Shown: piece by piece, positions 39,611 through 49,399 of the stretch | How the letters are laid out: every line of letters begins with the position of its first letter | Numbering within the stretch: the first letter of the stretch is position 1 | Origin: Rhodocyclaceae bacterium | GTDB lineage: Bacteria > Pseudomonadota > Gammaproteobacteria > Burkholderiales > Rhodocyclaceae | Assembly (NCBI GenBank): GCA_016791115.1 | Contig: JAEUNL010000007.1 | Location: 1 to 63,937 of the forward strand | DNA length: 63,937 nucleotides | Direction of reading: 5' to 3' | Program-made: the position numbers and the translations under genes | The notes under the pieces: model-generated | Told to the model about the DNA's origin: nothing | Database searches by the model: none | The model's input: only the letters and a program-made list of their open reading frames with translations

Positions 39611-40471
39611 TCACGCAAACGCCAGCGCGACGAACCCCGCCACCATGACGACTGCGCCGGCCACTCGCCGGTGCGAATCCGCCTCCCGCAGCAGGTGCGC
39701 GCCCATCAGCGTGCCGAACAGGATCGACAGTTCGCGCGCTGCCGCCACATAGCTCACCGGCGCGATCTGCATCGCGGCGAGCACCAGGATGTAGGTCAAC
39801 GGGCAAAGCACGGCAATGACCAGGATCGCCTTGCGGCGCTCGCGCCAAGTGGCCTGCAGTGCTGCGCGATCCTTCAGCACGCGCGGCGCCAGTAGCACCA
39901 CACGCACCAGATTCTGCGACCAGTCGAAGATCAGCGGCGGCACCATCAGCGTCGCCACTGCCTGGCGATCGTTCAGGGTGTAGGCAGCAATCATCACGCC
40001 GGTCGCAAGTGCGTAGCCCAGCGCGCGGCGGGCGCCGGCTGCCGCGCGCAGCCGAATTCCCCCAGTCAGAACGAAGGCACCACCGATGATCGTCACAATG
40101 CCCGTCAATCCGAGCGGCGACGGCTGTTCGTCCAGCAGGGCGATCGCCACACACAGCGTCAGCAGCGGACCGGTGGCGCGCGCGAGCGGATAGACAAGCG
40201 AGAAATCGCCGCTGCGATAGCCGCGATCGAGCAGCAGGTAGTAGCCGGTGTGCAGCAGTCCGCTGCTGACGATCAGCGCGCCTTGCGCGAGTGTCGGCAC
40301 GAAGCCTTCATGCCATGCGAGTGCCGCTGCGAGCGGCAGGTAGATTGCACAGCCCGCGGTTGCGAACAGCCAGACGAAGGCCAGCCCGCCGCCGCGTGTC
40401 TTGAGCCAGTAGTTCCAGGTCGCGTGGCCGAACGCCGAGGCAAGGACGAGCGAGAGCGCGAGCAGGCTCAT
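39611..40471 (-). CDS. EamA/DMT-family transporter
   Basis: 286 aa, ten hydrophobic helices in two homologous halves, typical of the drug/metabolite transporter superfamily. Features include HATWNYWLKTRGG at the start, DFSLVYPLARATGPLLT in the first half and APVSYVAAARELSILFGTLMG in the second. Inner-membrane exporter or permease; substrate unknown. Confidence 0.87.
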   Translation of the reverse strand: MSLLALSLVLASAFGHATWNYWLKTRGGGLAFVWLFATAGCAIYLPLAAALAWHEGFVPTLAQGALIVSSGLLHTGYYLLLDRGYRSGDFSLVYPLARATGPLLTLCVAIALLDEQPSPLGLTGIVTIIGGAFVLTGGIRLRAAAGARRALGYALATGVMIAAYTLNDRQAVATLMVPPLIFDWSQNLVRVVLLAPRVLKDRAALQATWRERRKAILVIAVLCPLTYILVLAAMQIAPVSYVAAARELSILFGTLMGAHLLREADSHRRVAGAVVMVAGFVALAFA

Positions 40472-40682
40472 GAGGTTTCGCGTGGTTGCGGGCCGCAGGA
40501 TGAACGGGTAGCGCGATGGTAGCCTGCATCGGTTTCAGCGTGAGAACTGCTCCGGCGAGGCGGCCGGGAAGGTGTATGGCGCCTTGCGCGGCGGGCAGGC
40601 ACCCCGGCAAGGATTCGTGCAAGCGGCTCTCAGCCTTGCATGCCCCAAGACGCCAATCCATGCGCCCTTGAGGCATGCTGTG

Positions 40683-40702
40683 TCGCGGCCGGACAGCCGC
40701 GA
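40683..40702. terminator. Hairpin after the glycine-zipper protein gene
   Basis: TCGCGGC (40683-40689) and GCCGCGA (40696-40702), 7-bp perfect stem with a 6-base loop, six bases beyond the stop of the minus-strand gene ending at 40709. No T-run follows, so only a possible terminator. Confidence 0.35.
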
Positions 40703-40708
40703 ATCTGC

Positions 40709-41506
40709 TCAGCGGTTGTCGATCACCAGTTCGCCCTGCGACAGGCGAACGTGATCTCCGCTGCGGAACATCGGCGTCTTGTCGTAGGTGAAGCTGCGTG
40801 TGCTGCCGTCCTCGAAACGCACCGAAACTTCATGCTTCACCACTTTGCGCACGTTCTTCTCGATCTCGTGACCACCCAGCCCGCCGGCAATCGCACCGAT
40901 CACGGTCATCACGTCGCGGCCGCGGCCGCCACCCACCTGGCGGCCGAGCACGCCGCCGGCAACGGCGCCTCCGACTGCGCCGACGCCCGTGCCTTCACCC
41001 TTCTGTTCGATCGTGCGCACCGAAGACACGGTGCCGCACTCGTGGCAGAGCGCGGGCTCGGCTTGGGCAGGCGCCGGTGCCGGATCGGCCGCCGCAACCT
41101 GCGCCGGCGCACTTGCCGGCACCTGCTCGGCGCGCACCGGCGCGGGTTTGGCGTGGACTGCCTTCGCCGTAGACGCGGCCTCGCGATGCACGGACGGTCT
41201 TGCCGCGGGCTTCGGCGCCGGCCTTGTGACGGGCGCCTCGTGCTCGATGATCGGGGCCGGTTCGGCCCGGGGTTGGACGGACGTGCCGGCGGCCGGCAGC
41301 GGCACCGGAACGGCGGCGAGGGGTTCGACGGCCCTCTCGGATGCAGCGGTATGCGGCGACGATTGGCCGTTCGAGGTCGGAATCAGGCCGGTGATCGCGC
41401 CGACGCCGACGATGCTGAGCACGATTACCGAAATAGCGGCTGCCCACATGATCGGATGAAGCTTGCGCGGATGTTGAGTGCGAACCTGTTCGTGCGTTGC
41501 CTGCAT
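40709..41506 (-). CDS. Glycine-zipper 2TM domain membrane protein
   Basis: 265 aa. Cytoplasmic N-terminus, one signal-anchor helix (about residues 19-40, IMWAAAISVIVLSIVGVGAITGLI), a long Ala/Pro-rich linker, CHECG, then a glycine-zipper segment (GTGVGAVGGAVAGGVLGRQVGGG...VIGAIAGGLGGHEIEKN) and a beta-rich C-terminus (VSVRFEDGSTRSFTYD). Resembles SlyB/PcP-type envelope proteins. The ATG at 41506 has a perfect GGAGG site; the 22-residue in-frame upstream extension is not needed. Confidence 0.82.
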   Translation of the reverse strand: MQATHEQVRTQHPRKLHPIMWAAAISVIVLSIVGVGAITGLIPTSNGQSSPHTAASERAVEPLAAVPVPLPAAGTSVQPRAEPAPIIEHEAPVTRPAPKPAARPSVHREAASTAKAVHAKPAPVRAEQVPASAPAQVAAADPAPAPAQAEPALCHECGTVSSVRTIEQKGEGTGVGAVGGAVAGGVLGRQVGGGRGRDVMTVIGAIAGGLGGHEIEKNVRKVVKHEVSVRFEDGSTRSFTYDKTPMFRSGDHVRLSQGELVIDNR

Positions 41507-41654
41507 GATGTTGCCTCCTGCGATTGCGTGGGAATCGGCGCGACGAGCAGCGCCGATCAGCGTGACGACCACGATAGCGCATGCGTCGGCACATTGCCGA
41601 CGGGGTCAACATCCGCTTACAAAATTCCGTGCGTCGGGTGTGTGAGACAGGCGG

Positions 41655-43571
41655 CTATTCGTCGCCGTCCGAACAATCGCGTCGTGCGCCATGCAGCGCG
41701 AAGCGCGCGGGGTCGAGTGCGTCGGCCAGTTCGCCTTCGAGCGGCAAGGGTTCGCCCTCGAGTTGCGCGGCGAGCAATTCGCCGCACAGGGCGCTCCACA
41801 CCAGGCCGCGCGCACCGAAGCCGTTGACCACCAGCACGCCGGGCAGGCGCTCGACCTTCCAGAGCGCCGTGGTCGCGCCTGCGCCATGCGCGCAGGGCAG
41901 GCTGCCGACCATCGGGCGCTTGTCGGGCGAAGCCGGGCGAAAGCCGACGCGGCCGTGCAGCGCCTGCGCGTCGGCCGCGTCGGAAAATCCCGGCAGCATC
42001 GCCTCGAGGTGCGCGAGGTTCACGGCGTGATCCGCTTGCGCGAGCGCGGTGCTCGTATCGTTCGCGTCGAACGTCGCGCCTGCGCAATGCCAGCCGTCGA
42101 CTGCCGGCGTGGCGTAGCCGCGCCGGGTGACGACACAGTTCAGGGCGCGCCCGTCGTGTGCGCGCAGCAGGGAAACCTGGCCGCGGCCGCGACGCAGCGG
42201 CAGGGCCATCGCGCCTTGGATCCGCAGCGTGTCGGCGCCGGTCGCGATGACCAAAACCGGTGCCGATGCGATGGTCGTGCCATCGGCTGCCACGGCCTGC
42301 CAGTTGTCGCCCTCGCGCGCTACCGAGCTTATGTCAGTGTTCAGGTGAAGCCGGATGCGCGTGCCGCCGTCGGCGATGTTGGCGTGCACGACGCTCGGTG
42401 GATTGACCCATGCGCCGCCCGGGAAATGCCAGCCGCCGGCCGATGCGAGATGGCCGAGCAGGTACGTTGCCTCTTCGCGTTCGGCGAATCGTGCGTAATC
42501 GGCAGGGTAGGCATGGCGTTCGATGGTGGCGCGTTGCGTGATCTCGTGGCGTGCATCGCGCGCGAGCTGCAACACGCCGCAGGGTCGCCAGCGCACCGCG
42601 TGTCCATCGCGTTCGAGGCGCGCCAGGTGGCGGCGCGCATGCAGGAACGCGGCACGCGTCAGCCGCGACAGGCGATTGTCGTCGAGCGAAAGCACCGGCC
42701 GCAACACGCCGGCGAGGTTGCCGGATGCACCGCGCGCCGGTGCATCGGCCTGCTCGATCAGGTCGACGTCCCATCCGCGCCGCGCAAGTTGCTGCGCGCA
42801 ACCGCTGCCGGCGATGCCGGCGCCGATCACCAGCGCCCGTCGATCGGTCGGCGCGTCGAAGCGATGCATTACCTTGCGCTCGCGCCGTGCCGTGAGCATC
42901 TCGCGCTTGGTGGCGAATCCCGGTCTGCGCGTACAGGCGAAACCGGCTTCGGCAAGGCCGTCGCGCACCGCTGCGGCGACCGACCAGGTGGCGGCCGTCG
43001 CGCCGGCTGCGGCGAGGCGTCCCACCTGGCGGAACACATTGGGCGACCAGAGGGCGGCATTCTTCGACGGCGCAAAGCCATCGAGGTAGAAGGCGTCGAT
43101 CGATGCGCGCAGCTGCGGCAGGAGGTCGAGCGCATCGCCGAGCAGCAGGGTCAGCGAGACGCGCCCGCCATCGAGATCGAGCCGATGGAAGCCGGACACC
43201 AGCGTCGGCCAGGCGGCGAGCAACCCGGCCGAAAGCGGCGCCAGCTCGGGCCAGTTGCGATGGATCTCGCGCAGGTCGTCGCGGCTGAACGGGTGCTTTT
43301 CGACGGAAACGTAGTGAAGGCGCGCGCAGCGTGCCGGATCGTCGTGCCAGGCCGACCAAGTGGCAAGGAAGTTCAGCCCGCAGCCAAAACCGGTTTCGAG
43401 GATGGCGAAGGCATCGCGCCCCCGCCAGCGCGTGGGCAGATCGTTGCCGCCAAGGAACACATGGCGCGCCTGTTCGAGGCCGCCGGCCGCGGCATGGTAG
43501 ACATCGTCATAATGTGCCGACCACAGCGTGCCGTCTTCGGCGCGAGCGAGGCGGGCGGGAATCAGCGGCAT
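41655..43571 (-). CDS. mnmC: Bifunctional tRNA mnm5s2U biosynthesis protein MnmC
   Basis: 638 aa. The N-terminal methyltransferase (MnmD) domain includes ILETGFGCGLNFLATW (SAM loop) and DAFYLDGFAPSKNAALWS. The C-terminal FAD-dependent oxidoreductase (MnmC1) starts ALVIGAGIAGSGCAQQLARRGWDVDLIE and ends with GFGARGLVWSALCGELLAAQL. Completes mnm5 modification at U34 of certain tRNAs. Fused full-length form as in E. coli. Downstream of lysS on the same strand, 49 bases away. Confidence 0.95.
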   Translation of the reverse strand: MPLIPARLARAEDGTLWSAHYDDVYHAAAGGLEQARHVFLGGNDLPTRWRGRDAFAILETGFGCGLNFLATWSAWHDDPARCARLHYVSVEKHPFSRDDLREIHRNWPELAPLSAGLLAAWPTLVSGFHRLDLDGGRVSLTLLLGDALDLLPQLRASIDAFYLDGFAPSKNAALWSPNVFRQVGRLAAAGATAATWSVAAAVRDGLAEAGFACTRRPGFATKREMLTARRERKVMHRFDAPTDRRALVIGAGIAGSGCAQQLARRGWDVDLIEQADAPARGASGNLAGVLRPVLSLDDNRLSRLTRAAFLHARRHLARLERDGHAVRWRPCGVLQLARDARHEITQRATIERHAYPADYARFAEREEATYLLGHLASAGGWHFPGGAWVNPPSVVHANIADGGTRIRLHLNTDISSVAREGDNWQAVAADGTTIASAPVLVIATGADTLRIQGAMALPLRRGRGQVSLLRAHDGRALNCVVTRRGYATPAVDGWHCAGATFDANDTSTALAQADHAVNLAHLEAMLPGFSDAADAQALHGRVGFRPASPDKRPMVGSLPCAHGAGATTALWKVERLPGVLVVNGFGARGLVWSALCGELLAAQLEGEPLPLEGELADALDPARFALHGARRDCSDGDE

Positions 43572-43620
43572 GGTGCGGACGCGGGCGGCATGCGATTGCC
43601 GCCCGCAAAGACGTATTGCG

Positions 43621-45117
43621 TCAATCCCGCCGCATCTGCGGGAACAGGATCACGTCGCGGATGTTGGGGCTGTCGGTCAGCAGCATGACCAGGCGGTCGA
43701 TGCCGATGCCGCAGCCGCCGGTCGGCGGCAGGCCGTATTCGAGCGTGCGGATGTAGTCGGCGTCGTAGTACATCGCCTCCTCGTCGCCGGCCTCCTTGGC
43801 CTTGGCCTGCTCGCGGAACCGCAGCTCCTGGTCTTCCGGATCGTTGAGTTCCGAGAACCCGTTGGCGATCTCGCGCCCGACGATGAACAGCTCGAAGCGC
43901 TCGGTGATTTCCGGGTTGCTGTCTGAGCGTCGCGCCAGCGGACTGACTTCGGCGGGGTAGTCGATGATGAAGGTCGGGTCCCACAGTTCGGCTTCGGCGC
44001 AGGCTTCGAACAACTGCAATTGCAGGCTGCCGAGTCCGCCCGGCTTGATGGCCTCGCCGAAATCCTTGATCTTGCGCTTGAGCCATTCGGCGTCGCTGAG
44101 TTCGGCCTCGCTGAAGCCCGGATGATGCTTGCGGATCGCCTGCACGATGGTGAGCCGCTCGAACGGCTTGCCGAGGTCGAGTTCGCGGCCCTGGTACTGG
44201 AATTTCGAGGTGCCGAGCGCCTCTTCGGCGGAATGGCGCAGCAGGCCTTCGGTGAAATCCATCAGCGTATGGTAGTTCGCGTACGCCTCGTAGAACTCCA
44301 TCATGGTGAATTCGGGATTGTGCCGCGGCGATATCCCTTCGTTGCGGAAGTTGCGGTTCACCTCGAACACCTTCTCGAAGCCGCCGACCACCAGTCGCTT
44401 GAGGTACAGCTCCGGCGCGATGCGCAGGAACAGTTCCATGTCGAGCGCGTTGTGGTGGGTGATGAAGGGCTTGGCCGCCGCGCCGCCGGGAATCGGATGC
44501 ATCATCGGCGTCTCGACTTCGAGGAAGCCGTGGCCCGTCATGTAGTTGCGGATCGACTGGATCATGCGGCTGCGCGCGACGAAGGTGAAGCGCGATCCCT
44601 CGTTCATGATCAGGTCGAGGTGGCGGCTGCGGTATTTCTGCTCGATGTCGGTGAGGCCGTGGAATTTTTCCGGCAGCGGGCGCAGCGCCTTCGACAGCAG
44701 GCGGATCTCCTGGCATTGCACGGTGAGTTCGCCGGTCTTGGTCTTGAACAGCGTGCCTTCGCAGCCGACGATGTCGCCGATGTCCCAGCGCTTGAAGTCC
44801 TTGTGCACCTCTTCGCCGACGCCGTCGTTCGACACGAAGATCTGGATGCGGCCCGAGAGGTCCTGGATGGTGGCGAAGCTCGCCTTGCCCATCACGCGCT
44901 TCAACATGATGCGGCCGGCCACCTTGACCGAGATCGGCGTCGCCTCGAGTTCCTCGCGCGATTTCTCGCCGTAGAACTCGTCGAGCTTGCCGGCGGTGTT
45001 CTCGCGCTGGAAATCGTTCGGATAGGCCGTGCCGGCGGCGCGCCATTCGGCGAGCTTGGCACGGCGCTCGGCGATGAGCTGGTTCTCGTCCTGCGGCTTC
45101 TGGTCTTCGATGGTCAT
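43621..45117 (-). CDS. lysS: Lysine--tRNA ligase (class II)
   Basis: 498 aa. N-terminal OB anticodon-binding domain ([31 protein letters not shown]). Class II motif 2 [28 protein letters not shown] and motif 3 [15 protein letters not shown]. Start [18 protein letters not shown] is characteristic; in-frame sequence further upstream lies within prfB and is non-coding in this frame. Follows prfB by 29 bases as in E. coli (prfB-lysS). Confidence 0.97.
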   Translation of the reverse strand: MTIEDQKPQDENQLIAERRAKLAEWRAAGTAYPNDFQRENTAGKLDEFYGEKSREELEATPISVKVAGRIMLKRVMGKASFATIQDLSGRIQIFVSNDGVGEEVHKDFKRWDIGDIVGCEGTLFKTKTGELTVQCQEIRLLSKALRPLPEKFHGLTDIEQKYRSRHLDLIMNEGSRFTFVARSRMIQSIRNYMTGHGFLEVETPMMHPIPGGAAAKPFITHHNALDMELFLRIAPELYLKRLVVGGFEKVFEVNRNFRNEGISPRHNPEFTMMEFYEAYANYHTLMDFTEGLLRHSAEEALGTSKFQYQGRELDLGKPFERLTIVQAIRKHHPGFSEAELSDAEWLKRKIKDFGEAIKPGGLGSLQLQLFEACAEAELWDPTFIIDYPAEVSPLARRSDSNPEITERFELFIVGREIANGFSELNDPEDQELRFREQAKAKEAGDEEAMYYDADYIRTLEYGLPPTGGCGIGIDRLVMLLTDSPNIRDVILFPQMRRD

Positions 45118-45146
45118 GGTGTGGTCCGAACGGAGGCTGGCTGGTC

Positions 45147-46251
45147 TTACACGCCTTGCTTGAGGCTGGCCTCGATGAATCCGTCGAGGTCGCCGTCGAG
45201 CACGGCCTGGGTGTTGCCCACTTCGTGGTTGGTGCGCAGATCCTTGATGCGCGACTGGTCGAGAACGTAGCTGCGGATCTGGTGACCCCAGCCGATGTCG
45301 CTCTTGGAATCCTCGAGCTGCTGCTGCTCCGACTGGCGCTTGCGCAGTTCGGCCTCGTAGAGGCGCGATTTCAGCATCGCCATCGCCTCGGCGCGGTTGC
45401 GGTGCTGCGAGCGGTCGTTCTGGCATTGCACGACGATGCCGCTCGGCATGTGCGTGATGCGCACTGCCGAATCGGTCTTGTTGATGTGCTGGCCGCCGGC
45501 GCCGGAGGCGCGGAAGGTGTCCACGCGCAGGTCGGCCGGGTTGATGTCGATCTCGATCGAGTCGTCCACTTCGGGGTACACAAACACGCTGGCAAAACTG
45601 GTGTGGCGGCGCGCGTTGGAATCGAACGGGCTTTTGCGCACCAGGCGGTGGATGCCGGTCTCGGTGCGCAGCGTGCCGTAGGCATATTCGCCGCTGATCT
45701 TGATCGAGGCGCTCTTGAGGCCGGCGACTTCGCCTTCGGATTCTTCGAGCACCTCGGTCGTGAAGCCCTTGCGCTCGCAATAGCGCAGGTACATGCGCAA
45801 CAGCATCGAGGCCCAGTCCTGCGCCTCGGTGCCGCCCTGGCCGGCCTGGATGTCGACGAAGCAGTTGTTCGGGTCGGCCGGGTTGCTGAACATGCGGCGG
45901 AATTCCATCGCCGCGATTTCCTTCTCGATGCCGGCGAGGTCGCCTTCGACCGCCACGACCGTGTCCTCGTCCTCCTCGCTGCGCGCGAGTTCGAACAGCT
46001 CGCCGGTGTCGGCGATGTGGGTTGCCGCATTCTGCAGCGCGATGACCACGCTTTCGAGAGACTTCTTTTCCTTGCCGAGTTCCTGCGCGTGCTCGGCGTT
46101 GTTCCAGACCGCCGGGTCTTCCAGCGCGCGCGAGACTTCCTCCAGCTTTTCGGCCTTCAGATCGAAGTCAAAGATACCTCCGCAGCTCGAGTTCCCGGCT
46201 CTTGAGGTCGGCCAGGCGGGCGGCGATGGCGTTGAGGCGTTCTGCTTCCAT
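45147..46251 (-). CDS. prfB: Peptide chain release factor 2 (programmed +1 frameshift)
   Basis: 367 aa after frameshifting. Begins [20 protein letters not shown] and reads to a TGA at codon 28 (46168-46170); +1 slippage at CTT continues as [15 protein letters not shown]. Domain features: tripeptide anticodon SPF ([13 protein letters not shown]) for UGA/UAA recognition and catalytic GGQ ([12 protein letters not shown]). A simple frame call without the shift would give a false N-terminus. Lies between recJ (upstream) and lysS. Confidence 0.96.
46167..46182 (-). promoter_or_regulatory. prfB programmed frameshift signal
   Basis: On the minus strand: internal Shine-Dalgarno-like CGGAGG (46177-46182), TAT, slippery CTT (46171-46173), in-frame TGA (46168-46170) then C. 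This is the standard RF2 autoregulatory site: slow UGA decoding when RF2 is scarce favours the +1 shift. Confidence 0.93.
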
Positions 46252-46533
46252 GATGGGGCGGGGCAAAAGGCTGAATTATACCGTAGGGTGGTCTTCCGAC
46301 CGGGTGCGCCAGTGCGGCCGAACCGCTCACGGGTTGCAGGCGTTGCGGGGACCAGCGTGCATGGATGGCGCCCGGCTCGCCGCCCGTTCGCGGCATGGGT
46401 TTCCACCCGGACGCTGCGTCAATCGCCGTGGCCTGAAACTGGCCCACCGAAATTGTCAGCATGCAGCCCTGGAGGCCGCATGAATGCTGGCCCTTGCGAG
46501 AGAAATGGCAGGAGCCGCCGAGCAGCCCGATAC

Positions 46534-48225
46534 TCAGGCAGGCTCCAGATGCTCCAGCACCAGTTGCACCGAGGCGACGCCGTTGAACTCGTTGACCGCC
46601 AGCCGGTAGGCGGCGCGGATGCGCGGCGGGGCGGCATCGGCGTGGTTGAAGTAGATTGCCTCGAAGCGGCTGGCGTCGCGGCGCAGGGTGAGCTTGAGGT
46701 GGGCGTCCTTGAGCAGGCGCTGGTTTTCGACGACGAAGGTGTCGGCGAACAGCGGCGCCGGCCAGCCCTGGCCCCAGATCTCGTTGTCGAGCGCGCGCGC
46801 GCATTCGAGCGTGGCGTAGGCCGCTTCGAGCGTGCCGTCGGTTTCAAGCGTTCGCGTCAGCGCGGCGGGCTCGACGCTGTCGCGCACGGCGGCCTCGAAG
46901 GCCGCGCCGAAACGCGCGAGATCGTCCTCGCGGATGGTCAGTCCGGCCGCCATCGCATGGCCGCCGAACTTGAGGATCAGTCCGGGTTCGCGCTTGGTCA
47001 CCAGGTCGAGCGCGTCGCGCAGATGCAATCCGGGTATCGAGCGGCCGGAGCCTTTCAGCTCGCCCGCGTTGCCGCGCGCAAAGGCGATCGCCGGGCGATG
47101 GACCTTTTCGCGGATGCGCGAGGCGAGGATGCCGATGACGCCCTGGTGCCAGTCAGGCTCGAACAGCGCGATGCTGGCCTGCGTGCCGGCGTCGAAGTCG
47201 TCGAGCGCGATCAGCGCGGCTTCCTTCATGTCCGCTTCGATCGCGCGGCGCTCGCGGTTCAGTGCGTCGAGTTCGCGGGCGATGTTGAGCGCGCGCGCCA
47301 TGTCGTCGGTGATCAGGCACTCGATGCCGAGCGACATGTCGTTGAGCCGCCCCGCGGCGTTGAGTCGCGGGCCGACCGCGAAGCCGAGGTCGAAGCAGCT
47401 CGCGCGCGCCGGTTCGCGCGAGGCGGCGGCGAACAGCGCTGCGATGCCCGGGGTGAGCTTGCCGGCACGCATGCGCGCGAGGCCCTGCGAGACGAGGATG
47501 CGGTTGTTGTGGTCGAGCTTCACCACGTCGGCCACGGTACCGAGCGCGACGAGGTCGAGCAGCGTGGCAAGGTTCGGTTCGGCACGGTCGGCGAAGGCGC
47601 CGCGTTCGCGCAGTTCCGCGCGCAGTGCGAGCATCACGTAGAACATGACGCCGACGCCGGCGATCGACTTGCTGGCGAATTCGCAGCCGGGCTGGTTCGG
47701 GTTCACGATCACGTCCGCCGCGGGCAGCGTGTCGCCGGGCAGGTGATGGTCGGTGATCAGCGTGGCGATGCCGGCTGCCTGCGCGGCGGCCACGCCCTCG
47801 ATGCTGGCGATGCCGTTGTCCACCGTGATGATGACATCCGGCTCGCGCCGCGCCGCCAGCGCGACGATCTCGGGCGTGAGACCGTAGCCGTATTCGAAGC
47901 GGTTGGGCACCAGGTATTCGACCGTCGCGCCCATCGCGCGCAGCGCGCGCACGCCGAGCGCACAGGCGGTGGCGCCGTCGCAGTCGTAGTCGGCGACGAT
48001 CAGCAGTCGCGCGCCGGCCTCGATCGCGTCGGCCAGCAGTTGCGCCGCTTCGGCGATGCCGCGCATGCCGGCGGGCGGCAGCAGGGCGGCCAGTGCGGTG
48101 TCGAGATCGGTCCTGCGTTCGACACCCCGTGCGGCATAGAGCCGCGCGAGCAGCGGATGCACGCCGTCCTGTTCGAGCATCTGCACGCGGCGCAGCGGCG
48201 CGCTGCGGGTGACGATGCGCGTCAT
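46534..48225 (-). CDS. recJ: Single-stranded-DNA-specific exonuclease RecJ
   Basis: 563 aa. DHH motifs: VADYDCDGATA, TVDNGIASIEG, LITDHHLPGDTLPAADVIVNPNQPGC (DHH). DHHA1 domain with FGGHAMAAGLTI and the C-terminal OB-fold. 5'-3' exonuclease in recombination and mismatch repair. Start at 48225 gives MTRIVTRSAPLRRV; upstream frame overlaps the next gene and lacks support. Its start overlaps the stop of the rpfE-like gene. Confidence 0.95.
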   Translation of the reverse strand: MTRIVTRSAPLRRVQMLEQDGVHPLLARLYAARGVERRTDLDTALAALLPPAGMRGIAEAAQLLADAIEAGARLLIVADYDCDGATACALGVRALRAMGATVEYLVPNRFEYGYGLTPEIVALAARREPDVIITVDNGIASIEGVAAAQAAGIATLITDHHLPGDTLPAADVIVNPNQPGCEFASKSIAGVGVMFYVMLALRAELRERGAFADRAEPNLATLLDLVALGTVADVVKLDHNNRILVSQGLARMRAGKLTPGIAALFAAASREPARASCFDLGFAVGPRLNAAGRLNDMSLGIECLITDDMARALNIARELDALNRERRAIEADMKEAALIALDDFDAGTQASIALFEPDWHQGVIGILASRIREKVHRPAIAFARGNAGELKGSGRSIPGLHLRDALDLVTKREPGLILKFGGHAMAAGLTIREDDLARFGAAFEAAVRDSVEPAALTRTLETDGTLEAAYATLECARALDNEIWGQGWPAPLFADTFVVENQRLLKDAHLKLTLRRDASRFEAIYFNHADAAPPRIRAAYRLAVNEFNGVASVQLVLEHLEPA

Positions 48226-49256
48226 GGCGCGGCGTGGCGCTGCACGAAATTCTCCAGCAGCACGCCCTGCCGCCAGAAGCGCCACCACGCGGGCCGCGCG
48301 CAGGCGAGGTCGAGGCAGGCGTGGTCGCCGGTCAGCACGAGGCGCAGACGCGACAGTGCGCCGGATTTGAGCGCGTGCAGCGCCGGTGCGAGCCAGTCGG
48401 CCTCGACCTCCATCAGGCCCGCGCGCCAGGCGGCGGCGTTCTGCGTCAGTGCCGCGTAGTCGAGGTGCTCGATCAGCGCCAGCGTATGGCCCGCGCCGGG
48501 CTCGGCGTAGCGCGGCGGCAACGGCGCGGCCGTGCCGCCGCTGCACACCGCAAGGCCCCGGGCCAGCGCATGATGCGCAAGCACGGCGTCGAAGCGGCGC
48601 GGCACGGCATCGTCGAGCGCGCCCTGGCCCCATAGCCACAGGGTGTTGATGGTCGGCGTGCCGGTGGCCTCGCGCGCGGCGTTGGCCGCATGGCCGTGCA
48701 GCAGCATCTGCAGTTCGTTGATCAGGCGCCGCCACGGCTTTGCCTGGGGCCCGGCCGGCAGCCATGTCTCGATGTTGCGGCCGAGCACGGCAGAGACCGG
48801 GTGCGTCTCGATCTCGGGCATTGCGGCAAGGCGCAAATACCATTCGCCGGCCGCGCCGACGCTGAATGCGCCGACGTCGGCGAAGGTCTCGTTTAGCGTG
48901 GCGACGATGGCGGCGGCCTCGTCGTCCGTCACCATCAGTTCATGATTGTCGGCGAGCACCAGCGACTCGCGCGCGAAGCGCAGGTGCGCCGGGTCGGCGC
49001 ACATCCAGACGTCGCGGCCCGGCGCGCCGCCGCTGCCCGCCAGGCGCAGCGCCGCGCACGGTGCGCGCGCGGGATCGAGGCCCCAGGCGCCGGCGAGCAG
49101 GTGTTCGAGCGGCCGCACCGGCTGGCGCGCGATCGACTCGGTCGCGAGCAGTGCGGACAGCGCGGGCAGGGCGAGGTCGTCCGATACCGCAGCGACGGAC
49201 TCGGCCGGCCACAGCAGACCGGGAATGACGAGCGTGAGTTCGCGCAAGGCAACCAA
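48222..49256 (-). CDS. RpfE-like / COG4255-type conserved protein
   Basis: 344 aa if started at TTG 49256. Begins LTLVIPGLLWPAES, then acidic and Trp-containing motifs: ADPAHLRFARESLVLADN, EWYLRLA, TPTINTLWLWGQGALDD. Resembles the Xanthomonas RpfE/COG4255 family, described as regulatory but without known biochemistry. The order rpfE-recJ-prfB-lysS matches the Xanthomonas rpf region. No ATG start fits: TTG 49256 or 49247 are candidates. Overlaps recJ by four bases. Confidence 0.72.
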   Translation of the reverse strand: MVALRELTLVIPGLLWPAESVAAVSDDLALPALSALLATESIARQPVRPLEHLLAGAWGLDPARAPCAALRLAGSGGAPGRDVWMCADPAHLRFARESLVLADNHELMVTDDEAAAIVATLNETFADVGAFSVGAAGEWYLRLAAMPEIETHPVSAVLGRNIETWLPAGPQAKPWRRLINELQMLLHGHAANAAREATGTPTINTLWLWGQGALDDAVPRRFDAVLAHHALARGLAVCSGGTAAPLPPRYAEPGAGHTLALIEHLDYAALTQNAAAWRAGLMEVEADWLAPALHALKSGALSRLRLVLTGDHACLDLACARPAWWRFWRQGVLLENFVQRHAAP

Positions 49257-49399
49257 AGGTGAACGGCGAAAAGCGGAAATGACAGCGGAAAGCCGGTGTC
49301 TGACGGCGCCTGCAAACGCATTCTTCCGGGAAGAACGGCACTGCCTGCGCCGACACCGTCGAGCGTACAAGGCGGCGGCAGTGTAGCATACGGCCCGTC

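Noticed and set aside
40472..40708. Possible small gene or RNA between the transporter and glycine-zipper genes
   Set aside because: Only one short hairpin; no credible frame or promoter.
43571..45270. Long + strand frames opposite lysS, prfB, recJ and mnmC (up to ~890 codons)
   Set aside because: They are antisense shadows of high-GC genes; translations are Arg/Ala/Gly/His-rich without domains.
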